NCBI GenBank assembly: GCA_012729455.1
Contig: JAAYDC010000015.1
Span: forward strand, 1 to 64,000
Reading direction: 5' to 3'
DNA length: 64,000 bases
DNA from: Chloroflexota bacterium
GTDB taxonomy: Bacteria > Chloroflexota > Anaerolineae > UBA1429
Positions 25,373-33,384 of the stretch are shown here, piece after piece. Every line of letters starts with the position of its first letter. Position 1 is the stretch's first letter. A model generated the notes under the pieces. That model did not search any database. It had not been told where the DNA came from and was given only the letters and a program-made list of their open reading frames with translations. Position numbers and translations under genes: made by a program.

Positions 25373-26902
25373 GTGGGCACAAAGCGCAAGACCGCTGAAC
25401 GTCAGGCTGAGCAAACGGCTCAGATCAGCCATCTGGCGTTGCGCGGCGGGACCTATACCAGCGCTTCGACTATCGTCACCCTGGTGTTAGGGCTGGTGCG
25501 CTCGATCCTGCTGGCTCGCTTTCTGCTGCCCAAAGTTTTCGGTTTGGCAGCGCTGGCTATCTTTTTTACAGACCTTATCTTTAGGCTGCTGACCCTCGAC
25601 TTTGACTCGGCGGTGATCCATCATCCCCAGCCCAACGATCGCACGCTGGCAGGCTTTATGCTGCTGCGCGTTGGTTTTGGCAGCCTGGCCGCTGTCGTCG
25701 CCTGGCTGGTGGCAGCCCCTTTAGGAAACGCTTACCAACAAATCCCGTCGTTTACCAGGCTGATGACGGTGCTGGTGGGCATCAACCTGGCGGCGATACT
25801 CAGCCAGGTAATGGAGGTTCTCCTGCGGCGCGCCATGGCGTTCAAACAGCTGGCGCTGATCAACGTCTGCGCATCCCTGGTGATGACGATAGTGGCGCCC
25901 TGGCTGGCCTGGCGCGGCGCGGGGGTGTGGGCATTAGCCGCAGAGTTAGGCAGCGGTGTGGCAATGCGCCTGATTCTTGTATGGGGTGTATTGCGCCCGT
26001 GGAACCCTACGTTTGCCACCGACCGCGCTACCCTGCGCTGGTATTGGCGCTTTAGCTTGCCATTATGGTGGAACAATACAACGACTTTTTTAAGCGAGCG
26101 CACCAACGACTACTGGGTGGGCGCGCGCCTGGGGAGCTCGTCGTTGGGAGCCTACGTCAAATCAGCCGAATATGGGCACTATCTGAGGCGTGTTTTAGCC
26201 GTGCCGGTGATGACTGTGGCGCAGCCGCTTTTTGCAAGGTTGCAAAATGATAGGCTGCGCCTTTCACAGGCCTTTATCCGCGTCACGGCCGGGTTGCTGC
26301 GCCTTGGAGGGCTTTATGGAGTGGTGGCCTTTAGTGCGGCCCCATGGTTGATCCCGCTGGTGCTTGGAGAGCACTGGCTGGTGATCGTCCAACCGTTTCG
26401 CATTTTTCTCTTGCTGGCGCTGCTCGATCCGTTACTGGCGGCGGGTGAGGGGCTGTTGTTGGCGGTTGGTCGCACCCGCGTCCTGGCAGGGATCCGCATC
26501 TTGCAGCTGGTGGTGTTTTTCGGTGCGACGGTACTGCTGGTTAGTGTTTGTGGCATGCTTGGAGCCGTCGTAGCGGTAAACATCATGTCGATGCTCGGTG
26601 CGATCGGCATGCTGGTCGCCGTGCGGCGCTCGGTTGATTACAGCCTGAACCGGCTGCTCGGATGGCCGGCCGCAGCGGTCGCGGCGGCGCTGCTGGCAGG
26701 CTGCTGGCCTGAGCTCCTTTCATTGACAGGCGGGGCACGTCTTGCGGCCCAACCGCTATGGTTGGGGATCGTCACGACAATCTCGGCTGGACTTGTTTAC
26801 ACTGCCGTGCTCTTTACCGGCGAAGGACGCGCTCTGTCTTCGGCCTGGCACCAGCTGCGGACGCTCTGGAAGGGGGGCTCGTCCGCGGAGAGCACGTTAT
26901 GA
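25373..26902 (+). CDS. Polysaccharide flippase (Wzx/MOP-type membrane protein)
   Basis: This is a lipid-linked oligosaccharide flippase-like protein of the MOP superfamily, 509 aa from the GTG at 25373, with about 12-14 hydrophobic segments. The start GGTYTSASTIVTLVLGLVRS, the segment VFGLAALAIFFTDLIFRL and the RNDYW-like ERTNDYWVGARLG are typical of the WzxC-like group. A longer start at 25343 would overlap the upstream gene. Its stop overlaps the ATG of a broken glycosyltransferase (ATGA), so the two once formed a cell-surface glycan operon. The glycan exported is unknown. Confidence 0.82.
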   Translation: MGTKRKTAERQAEQTAQISHLALRGGTYTSASTIVTLVLGLVRSILLARFLLPKVFGLAALAIFFTDLIFRLLTLDFDSAVIHHPQPNDRTLAGFMLLRVGFGSLAAVVAWLVAAPLGNAYQQIPSFTRLMTVLVGINLAAILSQVMEVLLRRAMAFKQLALINVCASLVMTIVAPWLAWRGAGVWALAAELGSGVAMRLILVWGVLRPWNPTFATDRATLRWYWRFSLPLWWNNTTTFLSERTNDYWVGARLGSSSLGAYVKSAEYGHYLRRVLAVPVMTVAQPLFARLQNDRLRLSQAFIRVTAGLLRLGGLYGVVAFSAAPWLIPLVLGEHWLVIVQPFRIFLLLALLDPLLAAGEGLLLAVGRTRVLAGIRILQLVVFFGATVLLVSVCGMLGAVVAVNIMSMLGAIGMLVAVRRSVDYSLNRLLGWPAAAVAAALLAGCWPELLSLTGGARLAAQPLWLGIVTTISAGLVYTAVLFTGEGRALSSAWHQLRTLWKGGSSAESTL

Positions 26903-27560
26903 GGGCGAACCTTTGGCGCGATTCCCCTGCCGAGGGCTGGCTCAGCATGGACCGCTATGCCAACGAACTGTATGATGCGCTGACAGCCCTGCAGGAGCCT
27001 GGCTTCTCGGTATGCATGCCCGACCCGCCACAATCGCCGCGCCGTTCACGACACCTGGCGCGCCTGCTGGACTATCCGCGTTGGGTACGTTCGCAGCCCC
27101 CAGGAGACATCGAGCATATCCTCGACTACTCCTACGGTCATCTCACCCGCAGCCTGAGCGGCTGGGTTTGACCGATGCAATATGCTTTATGGGTTTGATC
27201 AGTGATCATGATCCGCTGATGGCCTATAATGCCGTCGATGTCCTTTTATATCCTTCATTTTACGGAGGTTTTGGGTTTCCTGTACTCGAGGCGCTGGCGT
27301 GTGGGACGGCAGTTGTGACGAGTAACTGTGCCAGCCTGCCCGAAGTAGGGGGGACAGTCGCCAAGCAGGCGGATCCATATAGTCCGCACGCAATGGCTCT
27401 AGCGGTTGCTGAAGAACTGGAGAACGCCGACGACGCGGTAAAAACCGCCGCGCGTATCGCCTGGGCCTGCGAGTTTAGCTGGCAACGCACGGCACACGCC
27501 ACCCTGGCAGCTTATCGAAAGGCGCTCGAGCCGGCGGCTACCACCATGGCCACGGCATAA
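26899..27560 (+). pseudogene. Glycosyltransferase family 4-like remnant, internally deleted and frameshifted
   Basis: Two fragments of a GT4-type glycosyltransferase lie in different frames. The first (26899-27171) gives an N-terminus ending at HILDYSYGHL and then meets a stop. The second, readable from about 27150 to 27560, gives GLTDAICFMG, DVLLYPSFYGGFGFPVLEA and ACGTAVVTSN, the nucleotide-sugar-binding half. Intact members have about 370 aa; here only about 210 are present, so roughly 150 residues of the middle plus the frame were lost at the join near 27150-27170. It may be a true deletion or an assembly collapse. The 3' end overlaps acpS tail to tail. Confidence 0.75.
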
Positions 27561-27889
27561 TGGTCGCTGTGTGACAGGCTGATCGACCATTCCGTCAGCC
27601 CCAACTCTTGGGCGCGTGCAAGGGCACGCCCGTGTAAGATCACCTGCGGTTTGCCGTGCGCGTCTGGCAGGATCTCCATCTCCACCCAGCTGATGCCCAT
27701 AATGCCGGTACCCAGGGCTTTGGAGATCGCCTCTTTGCCGGCGAAACGCACGGCCAGCTCTTCCAATCGGTCTCTGCAATAGGCCTGTTCGGCGGGGGTA
27801 TAGACGCGTTGCAGAAAGCGCTCGCGCGCATGAGAAAGTGCGCGTTCCATGCGCGCGAGTTCAATCAGGTCAATGCCGCTACTCAGCAC
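27512..27889 (-). CDS. acpS: Holo-[acyl-carrier-protein] synthase
   Basis: AcpS transfers the 4'-phosphopantetheine arm of CoA to acyl carrier protein. The 125 aa have the family core GIDLIELARMERAL at the N-terminus (metal-binding Asp), RFAGKEAISKALG near residue 60 (Glu of the Mg site and CoA lysine) and a C-terminal SISLSHSDHYAVAMVV. It is of full length for group I AcpS. The last 49 bp overlap the broken glycosyltransferase on the other strand. It lies 1 bp after the SWIM gene and probably shares its promoter. Confidence 0.95.
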   Translation of the reverse strand: MLSSGIDLIELARMERALSHARERFLQRVYTPAEQAYCRDRLEELAVRFAGKEAISKALGTGIMGISWVEMEILPDAHGKPQVILHGRALARAQELGLTEWSISLSHSDHYAVAMVVAAGSSAFR

Positions 27890-27890
27890 T

Positions 27891-28151
27891 CTAAGCCTGT
27901 TCTTTGTCTTCGGCGATTTCGGGCATAGCGATCATCGGTTCGAGGATGCGCTCCATCGCCATGGTATGGCTGCAGACACCGCGCCGTTGGAAAAAGTCGC
28001 ATTGGCAGCTCCAGCCAGATTCACAGTAGGTTACCTCATAATTGGAGTGTTCGCCGCGGAACTCGACCGCCAGGCTCTTGAAGGTAACGCGGTTACGCTC
28101 TTCGGCATATCGTTTAGCTTTCTCGATCTTGGATATCATGCCAGAATCCAT
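27891..28151 (-). CDS. Small SWIM zinc-finger protein
   Basis: The 86-aa protein has one SWIM motif, CQCDFFQRRGVCSH (C-x-C-x8-C-x-H), preceded by the strand-rich EVTYCESGWS. SWIM domains bind DNA or proteins; in bacteria small ones are of unknown role. I took the ATG at 28151: AAGGAGG lies 10 nt before it, and the longer frame to 28307 would run through a promoter. It is followed after 1 bp by acpS, an unexpected partner. Confidence 0.72.
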   Translation of the reverse strand: MDSGMISKIEKAKRYAEERNRVTFKSLAVEFRGEHSNYEVTYCESGWSCQCDFFQRRGVCSHTMAMERILEPMIAMPEIAEDKEQA

Positions 28152-28190
28152 CTTGTGAAAGCCTCCTTGAAAAAAATCACACCGCCAAGC

Positions 28191-28232
28191 CCGGTAGGCC
28201 AGGAGGTGTGTGGTTGAGGAACATATTACCGG
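28191..28232 (-). promoter_or_regulatory. Leader inverted repeat before SWIM gene
   Basis: CCGGTA (28191-28196) and TACCGG (28227-28232) form a 6-bp inverted repeat inside the leader of about 117 nt predicted for the SWIM-acpS transcript. It may shape the leader RNA. No known riboswitch was recognised. Confidence 0.25.
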
Positions 28233-28274
28233 TTGGGAAAGGCATAACACCTCAGTCGTCTCATAACTGTCTAC

Positions 28275-28303
28275 AGTATAAGAGCTCGCTGAACGCCTGT
28301 CAA
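28275..28303 (-). promoter_or_regulatory. Strong promoter of the SWIM-acpS pair
   Basis: Minus strand: perfect -35 TTGACA (28303-28298), 17 nt, and -10 TATACT (28280-28275). Transcription would start near 28268, giving a leader of about 117 nt before the ATG at 28151. Confidence 0.7.
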
Positions 28304-28324
28304 CCACTGTTTACTAGACATAAC

Positions 28325-29407
28325 TTAGTCGTCGCGCGATGATTCGGTCGGAGACGCCACATCGGTGGGGCTGCGCCCATAAGTGGCAACCATGTCGGCT
28401 AGCCGTTCCTCTTCGGTCTCCCACGCGTATACCACGCGCGTCGTATCGGGGTGTTGGTGGCCCAGCAGGGCGGCGACCCACTCGAGCGGCATACCTTCAT
28501 TGAGCAGATCCTGCGCGCGCCGGTGCCGCAGTGAGTGCGGCGAGGTACTGGCATACAAGCCCTCGGCTTCAGCAGCCTTTTTGACTAGCAGCCAGGCATG
28601 GCTGGGACTGATCGCACGGCCAAGGCCACGGCGATGCGAGACAAACAGTGGTGCACGCAGCGAATCCTGGCGTTCACGGGTATAGTCGGCGATCAGTTGG
28701 CGGGTATCTTCGGAGAGAAATACGGTGCGCGGCTTGCCGTTCTTGGTAACGACCAGGCGCAGGCGCGTGGCGCGTCCATCGAGCACGTCCTCGCGCGAAA
28801 GTGCCAGGGCTTCTGAGATGCGCATGCCCGTGTCATACAAAAGCGCCATCAGGCAGCGGTTACGCAGGAGTGTTAACCGCGCCATGCCGGGTTTCTCTGG
28901 GAGCGGTTGGCGCAGGTAGTGAGTCAATACACGCATCACCTCGGGATCCACCTTGCGCTGCTTGTAGCCCTCGCGTCGCTGGCCACGGCCCTCATCGATG
29001 CGGCGCGCCATGCGCTCATAGGTAATGCCGGGAGGCAACAGGTCGCGCAGGTCTAACCAGTTCATTAAGCGACGTGCAGCCACGAGATAGGTACGGCTTG
29101 TACGCGTCGCTGCGTGCGAGTGGGCGTTTTTGGGGGGCATATAACTATCGGGATAAGCCTCGCGCAGCCATACATTGAATGATGCCAGGGTCTCTTCGGT
29201 GATCTCTGAAAGGGGCACCGGCGCGAGCTCGTCAGCAGCCTGATAGTTTCCAGCGCTGGAGTGGAAATAGCGAACTAAGGCATTCAAACCGTGGCGGTAG
29301 GTGCGTTTGGTGAGTGGACTCAGCTCGAGTTGCGTCAACATCACTTCGCCGGCCTGGTTGATCGTTTCGGGAGGATCCTGGGCGGGTGAGGTAGCCAGGG
29401 CGCTCAT
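28325..29407 (-). CDS. Tyrosine recombinase/integrase (XerC/D-like)
   Basis: This is a site-specific DNA recombinase of about 360 aa. A SAM-like core-binding domain fills about residues 20-115 and the catalytic domain about 150-340. The catalytic set is visible: Arg in DTGMRISEALAL, Lys in VVTKNGKPR, His-x-x-Arg in SPHSLRHRRA, His in LGHQHPDT and the Tyr nucleophile in RVVYAWETE. I chose the ATG at 29407 because GAGAGG lies 6 nt before it; an ATG at 29413 touches that site. No phage or transposon genes adjoin it, so it may be a chromosome-dimer resolvase type or a domesticated integrase. Confidence 0.88.
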   Translation of the reverse strand: MSALATSPAQDPPETINQAGEVMLTQLELSPLTKRTYRHGLNALVRYFHSSAGNYQAADELAPVPLSEITEETLASFNVWLREAYPDSYMPPKNAHSHAATRTSRTYLVAARRLMNWLDLRDLLPPGITYERMARRIDEGRGQRREGYKQRKVDPEVMRVLTHYLRQPLPEKPGMARLTLLRNRCLMALLYDTGMRISEALALSREDVLDGRATRLRLVVTKNGKPRTVFLSEDTRQLIADYTRERQDSLRAPLFVSHRRGLGRAISPSHAWLLVKKAAEAEGLYASTSPHSLRHRRAQDLLNEGMPLEWVAALLGHQHPDTTRVVYAWETEEERLADMVATYGRSPTDVASPTESSRDD

Positions 29408-29430
29408 GGGCATCCTCTCTGCATGATTAT

Positions 29431-29462
29431 CATTTGTAATATTATTTAATGTTTAATAAATG
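29431..29462. other. Possible recombination core site beside the recombinase
   Basis: Two 11-bp arms, CATTTGTAATA (29431-29441) and TTTAATAAATG (29452-29462), are inverted copies matching at 8 of 11 positions across a 10-nt AT-only centre. Xer-type sites have 11-bp arms but usually a 6-8-nt spacer, so this is only a candidate. It lies 24 bp before the recombinase start codon. Confidence 0.25.
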
Positions 29463-29464
29463 GT

Positions 29465-29502
29465 ATTATATCTCAGTAGCCCGAACGGGTCAAATCGGGC
29501 TA
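29465..29502 (-). promoter_or_regulatory. Recombinase promoter with inverted repeat over the -35
   Basis: Minus strand: -35 TTGACC (29493-29488), 17 nt, perfect -10 TATAAT (29470-29465). An 8-bp inverted repeat, TAGCCCGA (29477-29484) and TCGGGCTA (29495-29502), brackets the -35, a good place for a repressor or for autoregulation. Confidence 0.6.
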
Positions 29503-29569
29503 TAGGAGCTCCTCTCTGGCGTTGTTGCGCTAGAACAGACCATATTCACTGGTGTAAGACGCATTAACT

Positions 29570-29597
29570 TTGAGACCGCCACGTTTTTGGCTATAAT
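29570..29597 (+). promoter_or_regulatory. Promoter predicting a leaderless mRNA
   Basis: -35 TTGAGA (29570-29575), 16 nt, perfect -10 TATAAT (29592-29597). The usual start of transcription, about 7 nt beyond the -10, falls on or next to the ATG at 29605, so the transcript would have no leader. Earlier start codons (29587, 29599) would lie inside or upstream of the -10. Confidence 0.6.
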
Positions 29598-29604
29598 AAT
29601 GTGC

Positions 29605-32600
29605 ATGTCCAAAGCAGCATCATCCCAGTTGGGTCCCTCCGAGGCGCTGCAACGCTGCCCCAAATGTGGAGCATTGAACCAACCCTCAGCGGCTGTCTGC
29701 AGCGCGTGCCGCACGGCGCTGGTCGAGATATGCCCGCGCTGCCAAACGCCCAGAAAGTGGTACATCACCGAATGTGCGGTGTGCGCCCACCAAAGCGATA
29801 TCAACGCCCAGGAGTTTACTCGTTTATATAGCCCCGCGCCAACCAAACTGCTCAAAGAGCGCTTTCGTATTCTGGAGACGCTCGCTTCGAGCAATATCAG
29901 CAGCGTTTATCGCGCTGAGCGGCTCGATACCGCATCATCGCAGCTGGTACGCATTACCGAGCTGCGCACCACAGCGCACTTTCGCGCAGCCGAAAAGCGT
30001 GCCCTTGAGACCAGCGTTGTGGCATCTGTCAATCGCTGGCGTCAGGTCGAACACCCCAGCCTGCTGCCAATCGACGAACTGATCGTCGAGACGGAGCGCT
30101 ATTATGTCATATCACCTTATGTGGCAGGCATCAGCTGGCATACCCTGGCCCGAGATAACCACTGGCGGCCTCCTGTGGGCTTAATTTTGCTCTGGCTGGA
30201 ACAGTTATGTCTACTCTTGCACGCGCTGGAGCCCCACCGGCCCGACCTGAACCTGGCCTTTGTCGCCCCACAGCATCTGATGTCCACCACTTCCGGCTTG
30301 GCGATGCTGATCGACCACGGCTTGACATCCCTGGTAGCTCCGACAGAGTTCGGACCCTACGGCAGTATAACGGGATACGCGGCGCCTGAGCTGGCGCGCA
30401 GCCAGCCCACTCTGCAATCCGATATTTACACACTCGGCCGCTGTATTGCAGCCCTGCTGACGCATCGCTCACTGGAGAACACCTCCGGCACGCCTCCCAT
30501 CAGCCTGCCCGGGCTCGACAAGGCCGCGCAGTCGGCCATCAAACAGGTACTGACGGCCATGCTGGCGCAGGATCCTGCCAAGCGCGCCGATTCGGTGCAG
30601 GTCCTTTTAGAGCGTGTACAAAAAGCACACGCCAGGGTGCCGAACCTCGACGAGAGTGACTGGATCGCCCATTCCTTACGGCCAGTGGTGAGCGATTCAC
30701 GCCCTGTGCCGCGCTCTCGTAGTGCCATGTCACGGCGAGCTGCGAGCGCCGATTCGATGGAGGCGCTGGGTTTTACGCCCGATCCGCGCTACGGGATACA
30801 GGCGTCTGAGCGTGTCGCGCCGCCTGCACCGCCGCCCGCACGCACCTCTGCGCCCTCCCCTGCCGCGACCAACCCACCGCGCGCGGCGGCACTCACCGTT
30901 ACACCCAAGGAAATCCGCTACGAGCCCGACCCGGGCAATCCAAAGCGACGGGTGGTGCTGACGCTGCACAACCGCGGCAGTAGCCCCATCGAGGGCCGCC
31001 TGCGCCCTGCCCTGCCCTGGCTGAGTGCGCCCGGCAAGCTCTTTGTGATACCCGGTGGCAAGAGTGCTCGCGCCATCGTCACGATCGACGCTGACCTGGT
31101 CCCAGCTGGCGATAACCTCCTGCCCCAGGCACTGGCTATTGAGACCAACGCCGGCAGCCGCTGGATCAGCTTTAGAAGCCTTGTACGCGGTACGCCCAGC
31201 CTGCATCTGGCCAGCACACAGCTGGATTTCGGCACACTGACATCCAACGAGCCGCGCCAGCTGATGCTGAGCATCGAGAACCACGGCACGCTGCTCTTGA
31301 GCGGGGCGGCCAGTGCGCGCGTACCATGGGTACAGGTGCCGGGCAGCAAGTTCAACTGTCCGCAAGGCACCAGCCGCGACATTCCCATCAAGCTGCTGCC
31401 CAGCATGCTGCCAAACGGACCACAGACCACGCCAGCCGCCATTGCGCTGGATACCAACGGCGGTCAGGCCCTGGTAGCGGTTTCCGCCTGGCGCCAGCGC
31501 CCAGCCCTCGTACTGGAGCCAACGGTGTTGGATTTTGGCGCGCTGCCACCCGACGAGGCGGTTGAGCGTAGCCTGAAACTTGTTAACCGCGGCGATGGCC
31601 CTGCACATGGCCAGGTAATCAGCAATCACCCATCACTTTGGCTTTCGACTGACTCCTTTAGCCTCGAGGCTGGTGCAACTGTGTCGTTGCGTGCTGTGCT
31701 CACAGCAAAGGACCTGCCCGCCGGCCGGCAGGAGCTTTCCGGTGCACTGCAGGTCCTCCACAGCGATGGTACTGTACTCGCGCTGGATGTGCGTGCTACG
31801 GTGATGGCGCCCCTGTTGGTATTTGAGACCGCCGGCTTTGTTTTTGGGAGCGTGGCATTGGGCAAACTCACAACAGCCCAGCTGCTCATCAGCAACGAGG
31901 GCAACGCCCCATTCGCGGGCATCCTGGAGGTGCACCCCCCTTGGCTGCAGGTAGGACCCAACGACCTGCGGTTGGAGCCCGGCACTACCCTCACGCTGAG
32001 CGCCACTGCCGATAGCAACCAGCTGGGCAGTGAAGCGGACTATGACTCTGAGAATGCGGTGTCTATCCTCAGCCTTGATACGGGTGCATCGGTTGCCGAG
32101 ATCGCCGCGCATATAGCCGTTATCCAGCCGTTGATGGAGCTATCCGCTTCAAGTATCAATTTCGGCTACATCCCACGCGGTGAATCCGCCCAACAGGAGC
32201 TGGTGATCAGCAACTCAGGCAGCAGTCTCTTGGCCTGGCAGGCGCAGAGCACTGCGGATTGGCTCGAGATCAGCCCAACCCAGGGCACCTGCCGGCCTGG
32301 CACCGCTCAGGCAGTCGTGCTGAGGGCTTATTCGCTGGCATTTGATGCCGACGAGCGCGAGGTTGAGAGCATCCTGACGATTAATTCGGATGGCGGCCGC
32401 GCCAAGTTGACGGTTCATGCCGGCATCGCGGCGCCGGTACTTGCGGTCGAGCCTGCTATTCTGGCGTTGGAGAGCATTAACGCCCACGCTGTAAACGGCT
32501 CACTGCGTATCTTTAACCGCGGCCTGGGCGAGCTCTCCGGCACCCTGAGCAGCTCAGATAGCTGGTTGGTGCCCGAACGGCTCTCGTTCGTGTGTGCCAC

Positions 32601-33012
32601 GGGCCGCTCGGTCGGAATAACTATCGTGTGCGATCTTGAGGAGCTGCCGATCAACACCAGCTCACTCTCCGGCGAGGTGCGCATCGCCTCCAACGGCGGT
32701 GAGGGCGTGGTCGAGGTACAGCTCGCGATTGTCGCACTGCCCGAGCTGGTGGCCCCCGAACGCTTGATATTTGTGCCCGATGGCCCAGCCTGGACTGCCA
32801 AAGTAGCCCTGCAGAACATCGGCAGGGCCCTCCTGAGCGCCGATTTGGCAACCACTCACCAAGCGCTACAATGTGACCGTAGCCGTGTCGATATCAAACC
32901 CGGCAAGAGCGTGCGTTTAAAACTGCATTGGAACAGCAGCCAATTCCCCGGCCCCGGCGAAGCTGGGCTGGTGATCACCCATGATACTAACGTGGAGACC
33001 ATCACATCTTAA
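29605..33012 (+). CDS. Large zinc-ribbon pseudokinase with about seven ASH/Hydin-like repeats
   Basis: The protein is about 1135 aa. Two zinc ribbons (about 17-60) precede a kinase-like domain (about 85-340) that keeps the fold (LKERFRILETLASSNISSVYRA, APELARSQPTLQSDIYTLGR) but lacks key residues. The glycine loop is lost, VRITEL replaces the V-A-I-K lysine region, the HRD loop reads DLNLAFVAPQHLM without the catalytic Asp, and DFG is LIDHG. From about 425 to the end, roughly seven repeats of about 100 aa carry LDFG...L-I-N-G signatures of ASH/Hydin immunoglobulin-like domains. There is no signal peptide. It is 9 bp from a c-di-AMP receptor gene. Confidence 0.85.
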   Translation: MSKAASSQLGPSEALQRCPKCGALNQPSAAVCSACRTALVEICPRCQTPRKWYITECAVCAHQSDINAQEFTRLYSPAPTKLLKERFRILETLASSNISSVYRAERLDTASSQLVRITELRTTAHFRAAEKRALETSVVASVNRWRQVEHPSLLPIDELIVETERYYVISPYVAGISWHTLARDNHWRPPVGLILLWLEQLCLLLHALEPHRPDLNLAFVAPQHLMSTTSGLAMLIDHGLTSLVAPTEFGPYGSITGYAAPELARSQPTLQSDIYTLGRCIAALLTHRSLENTSGTPPISLPGLDKAAQSAIKQVLTAMLAQDPAKRADSVQVLLERVQKAHARVPNLDESDWIAHSLRPVVSDSRPVPRSRSAMSRRAASADSMEALGFTPDPRYGIQASERVAPPAPPPARTSAPSPAATNPPRAAALTVTPKEIRYEPDPGNPKRRVVLTLHNRGSSPIEGRLRPALPWLSAPGKLFVIPGGKSARAIVTIDADLVPAGDNLLPQALAIETNAGSRWISFRSLVRGTPSLHLASTQLDFGTLTSNEPRQLMLSIENHGTLLLSGAASARVPWVQVPGSKFNCPQGTSRDIPIKLLPSMLPNGPQTTPAAIALDTNGGQALVAVSAWRQRPALVLEPTVLDFGALPPDEAVERSLKLVNRGDGPAHGQVISNHPSLWLSTDSFSLEAGATVSLRAVLTAKDLPAGRQELSGALQVLHSDGTVLALDVRATVMAPLLVFETAGFVFGSVALGKLTTAQLLISNEGNAPFAGILEVHPPWLQVGPNDLRLEPGTTLTLSATADSNQLGSEADYDSENAVSILSLDTGASVAEIAAHIAVIQPLMELSASSINFGYIPRGESAQQELVISNSGSSLLAWQAQSTADWLEISPTQGTCRPGTAQAVVLRAYSLAFDADEREVESILTINSDGGRAKLTVHAGIAAPVLAVEPAILALESINAHAVNGSLRIFNRGLGELSGTLSSSDSWLVPERLSFVCATGRSVGITIVCDLEELPINTSSLSGEVRIASNGGEGVVEVQLAIVALPELVAPERLIFVPDGPAWTAKVALQNIGRALLSADLATTHQALQCDRSRVDIKPGKSVRLKLHWNSSQFPGPGEAGLVITHDTNVETITS

Positions 33013-33021
33013 GGAGGCAGG

Positions 33022-33309
33022 ATGAAACTAATTTTGGCGATTATCCGCGACGACTATGCGGCCGATGTGTTGGCTGCACTAACTGAGGAGGGCATTTCTG
33101 CCACGCGCATCAGCTCGACAGGCGGCATCCTGCGCCGTGGTTATGTCACGTTGATGATCGGTGTCGACGATGAAGCCGTCGACCGGACCCTGGATGTGAT
33201 CAACGCCAGCGCTGGCCCCACTCCCGACCCCACCGGTGCCGATGCAGCGCATCCGCCACGGCGTGCGACGGTGTTTGTGCTGGACGTCAGCGCTTTCGAG
33301 CACTACTAA
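33022..33309 (+). CDS. darA: PII-like cyclic-di-AMP receptor (DarA/PstA family)
   Basis: The 95-aa protein is short for a PII fold but matches the c-di-AMP receptor family: MKLILAIIRDDYAADVLAALTE at the N-terminus, the RISSTGGILRRGYVTLMIGV block (glycine-rich T-loop region that binds the nucleotide), and a C-terminal RRATVFVLDVSAFEHY. Known members form trimers and bind c-di-AMP in the cytoplasm, but their targets are mostly unknown. The ATG has AAGGAGG 5 nt before it, 9 bp after the pseudokinase stop, so the two are co-transcribed and end at a strong terminator. Confidence 0.9.
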   Translation: MKLILAIIRDDYAADVLAALTEEGISATRISSTGGILRRGYVTLMIGVDDEAVDRTLDVINASAGPTPDPTGADAAHPPRRATVFVLDVSAFEHY

Positions 33310-33322
33310 CCTCAGTGTATAT

Positions 33323-33356
33323 AAAGCCCCGAGGAGTTTAGGCTCCTCGGGGCTTT
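33323..33356. terminator. Strong bidirectional rho-independent terminator
   Basis: A perfect 14-bp stem (AAAGCCCCGAGGAG and its complement) with a 6-nt loop TTTAGG, A-rich before and T-rich after. It ends the pseudokinase-darA transcript and, read in reverse, could end the leftward zincin transcript at 33385. Confidence 0.9.
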
Positions 33357-33384
33357 AATATTATTTATCGTATTATATTAATTG

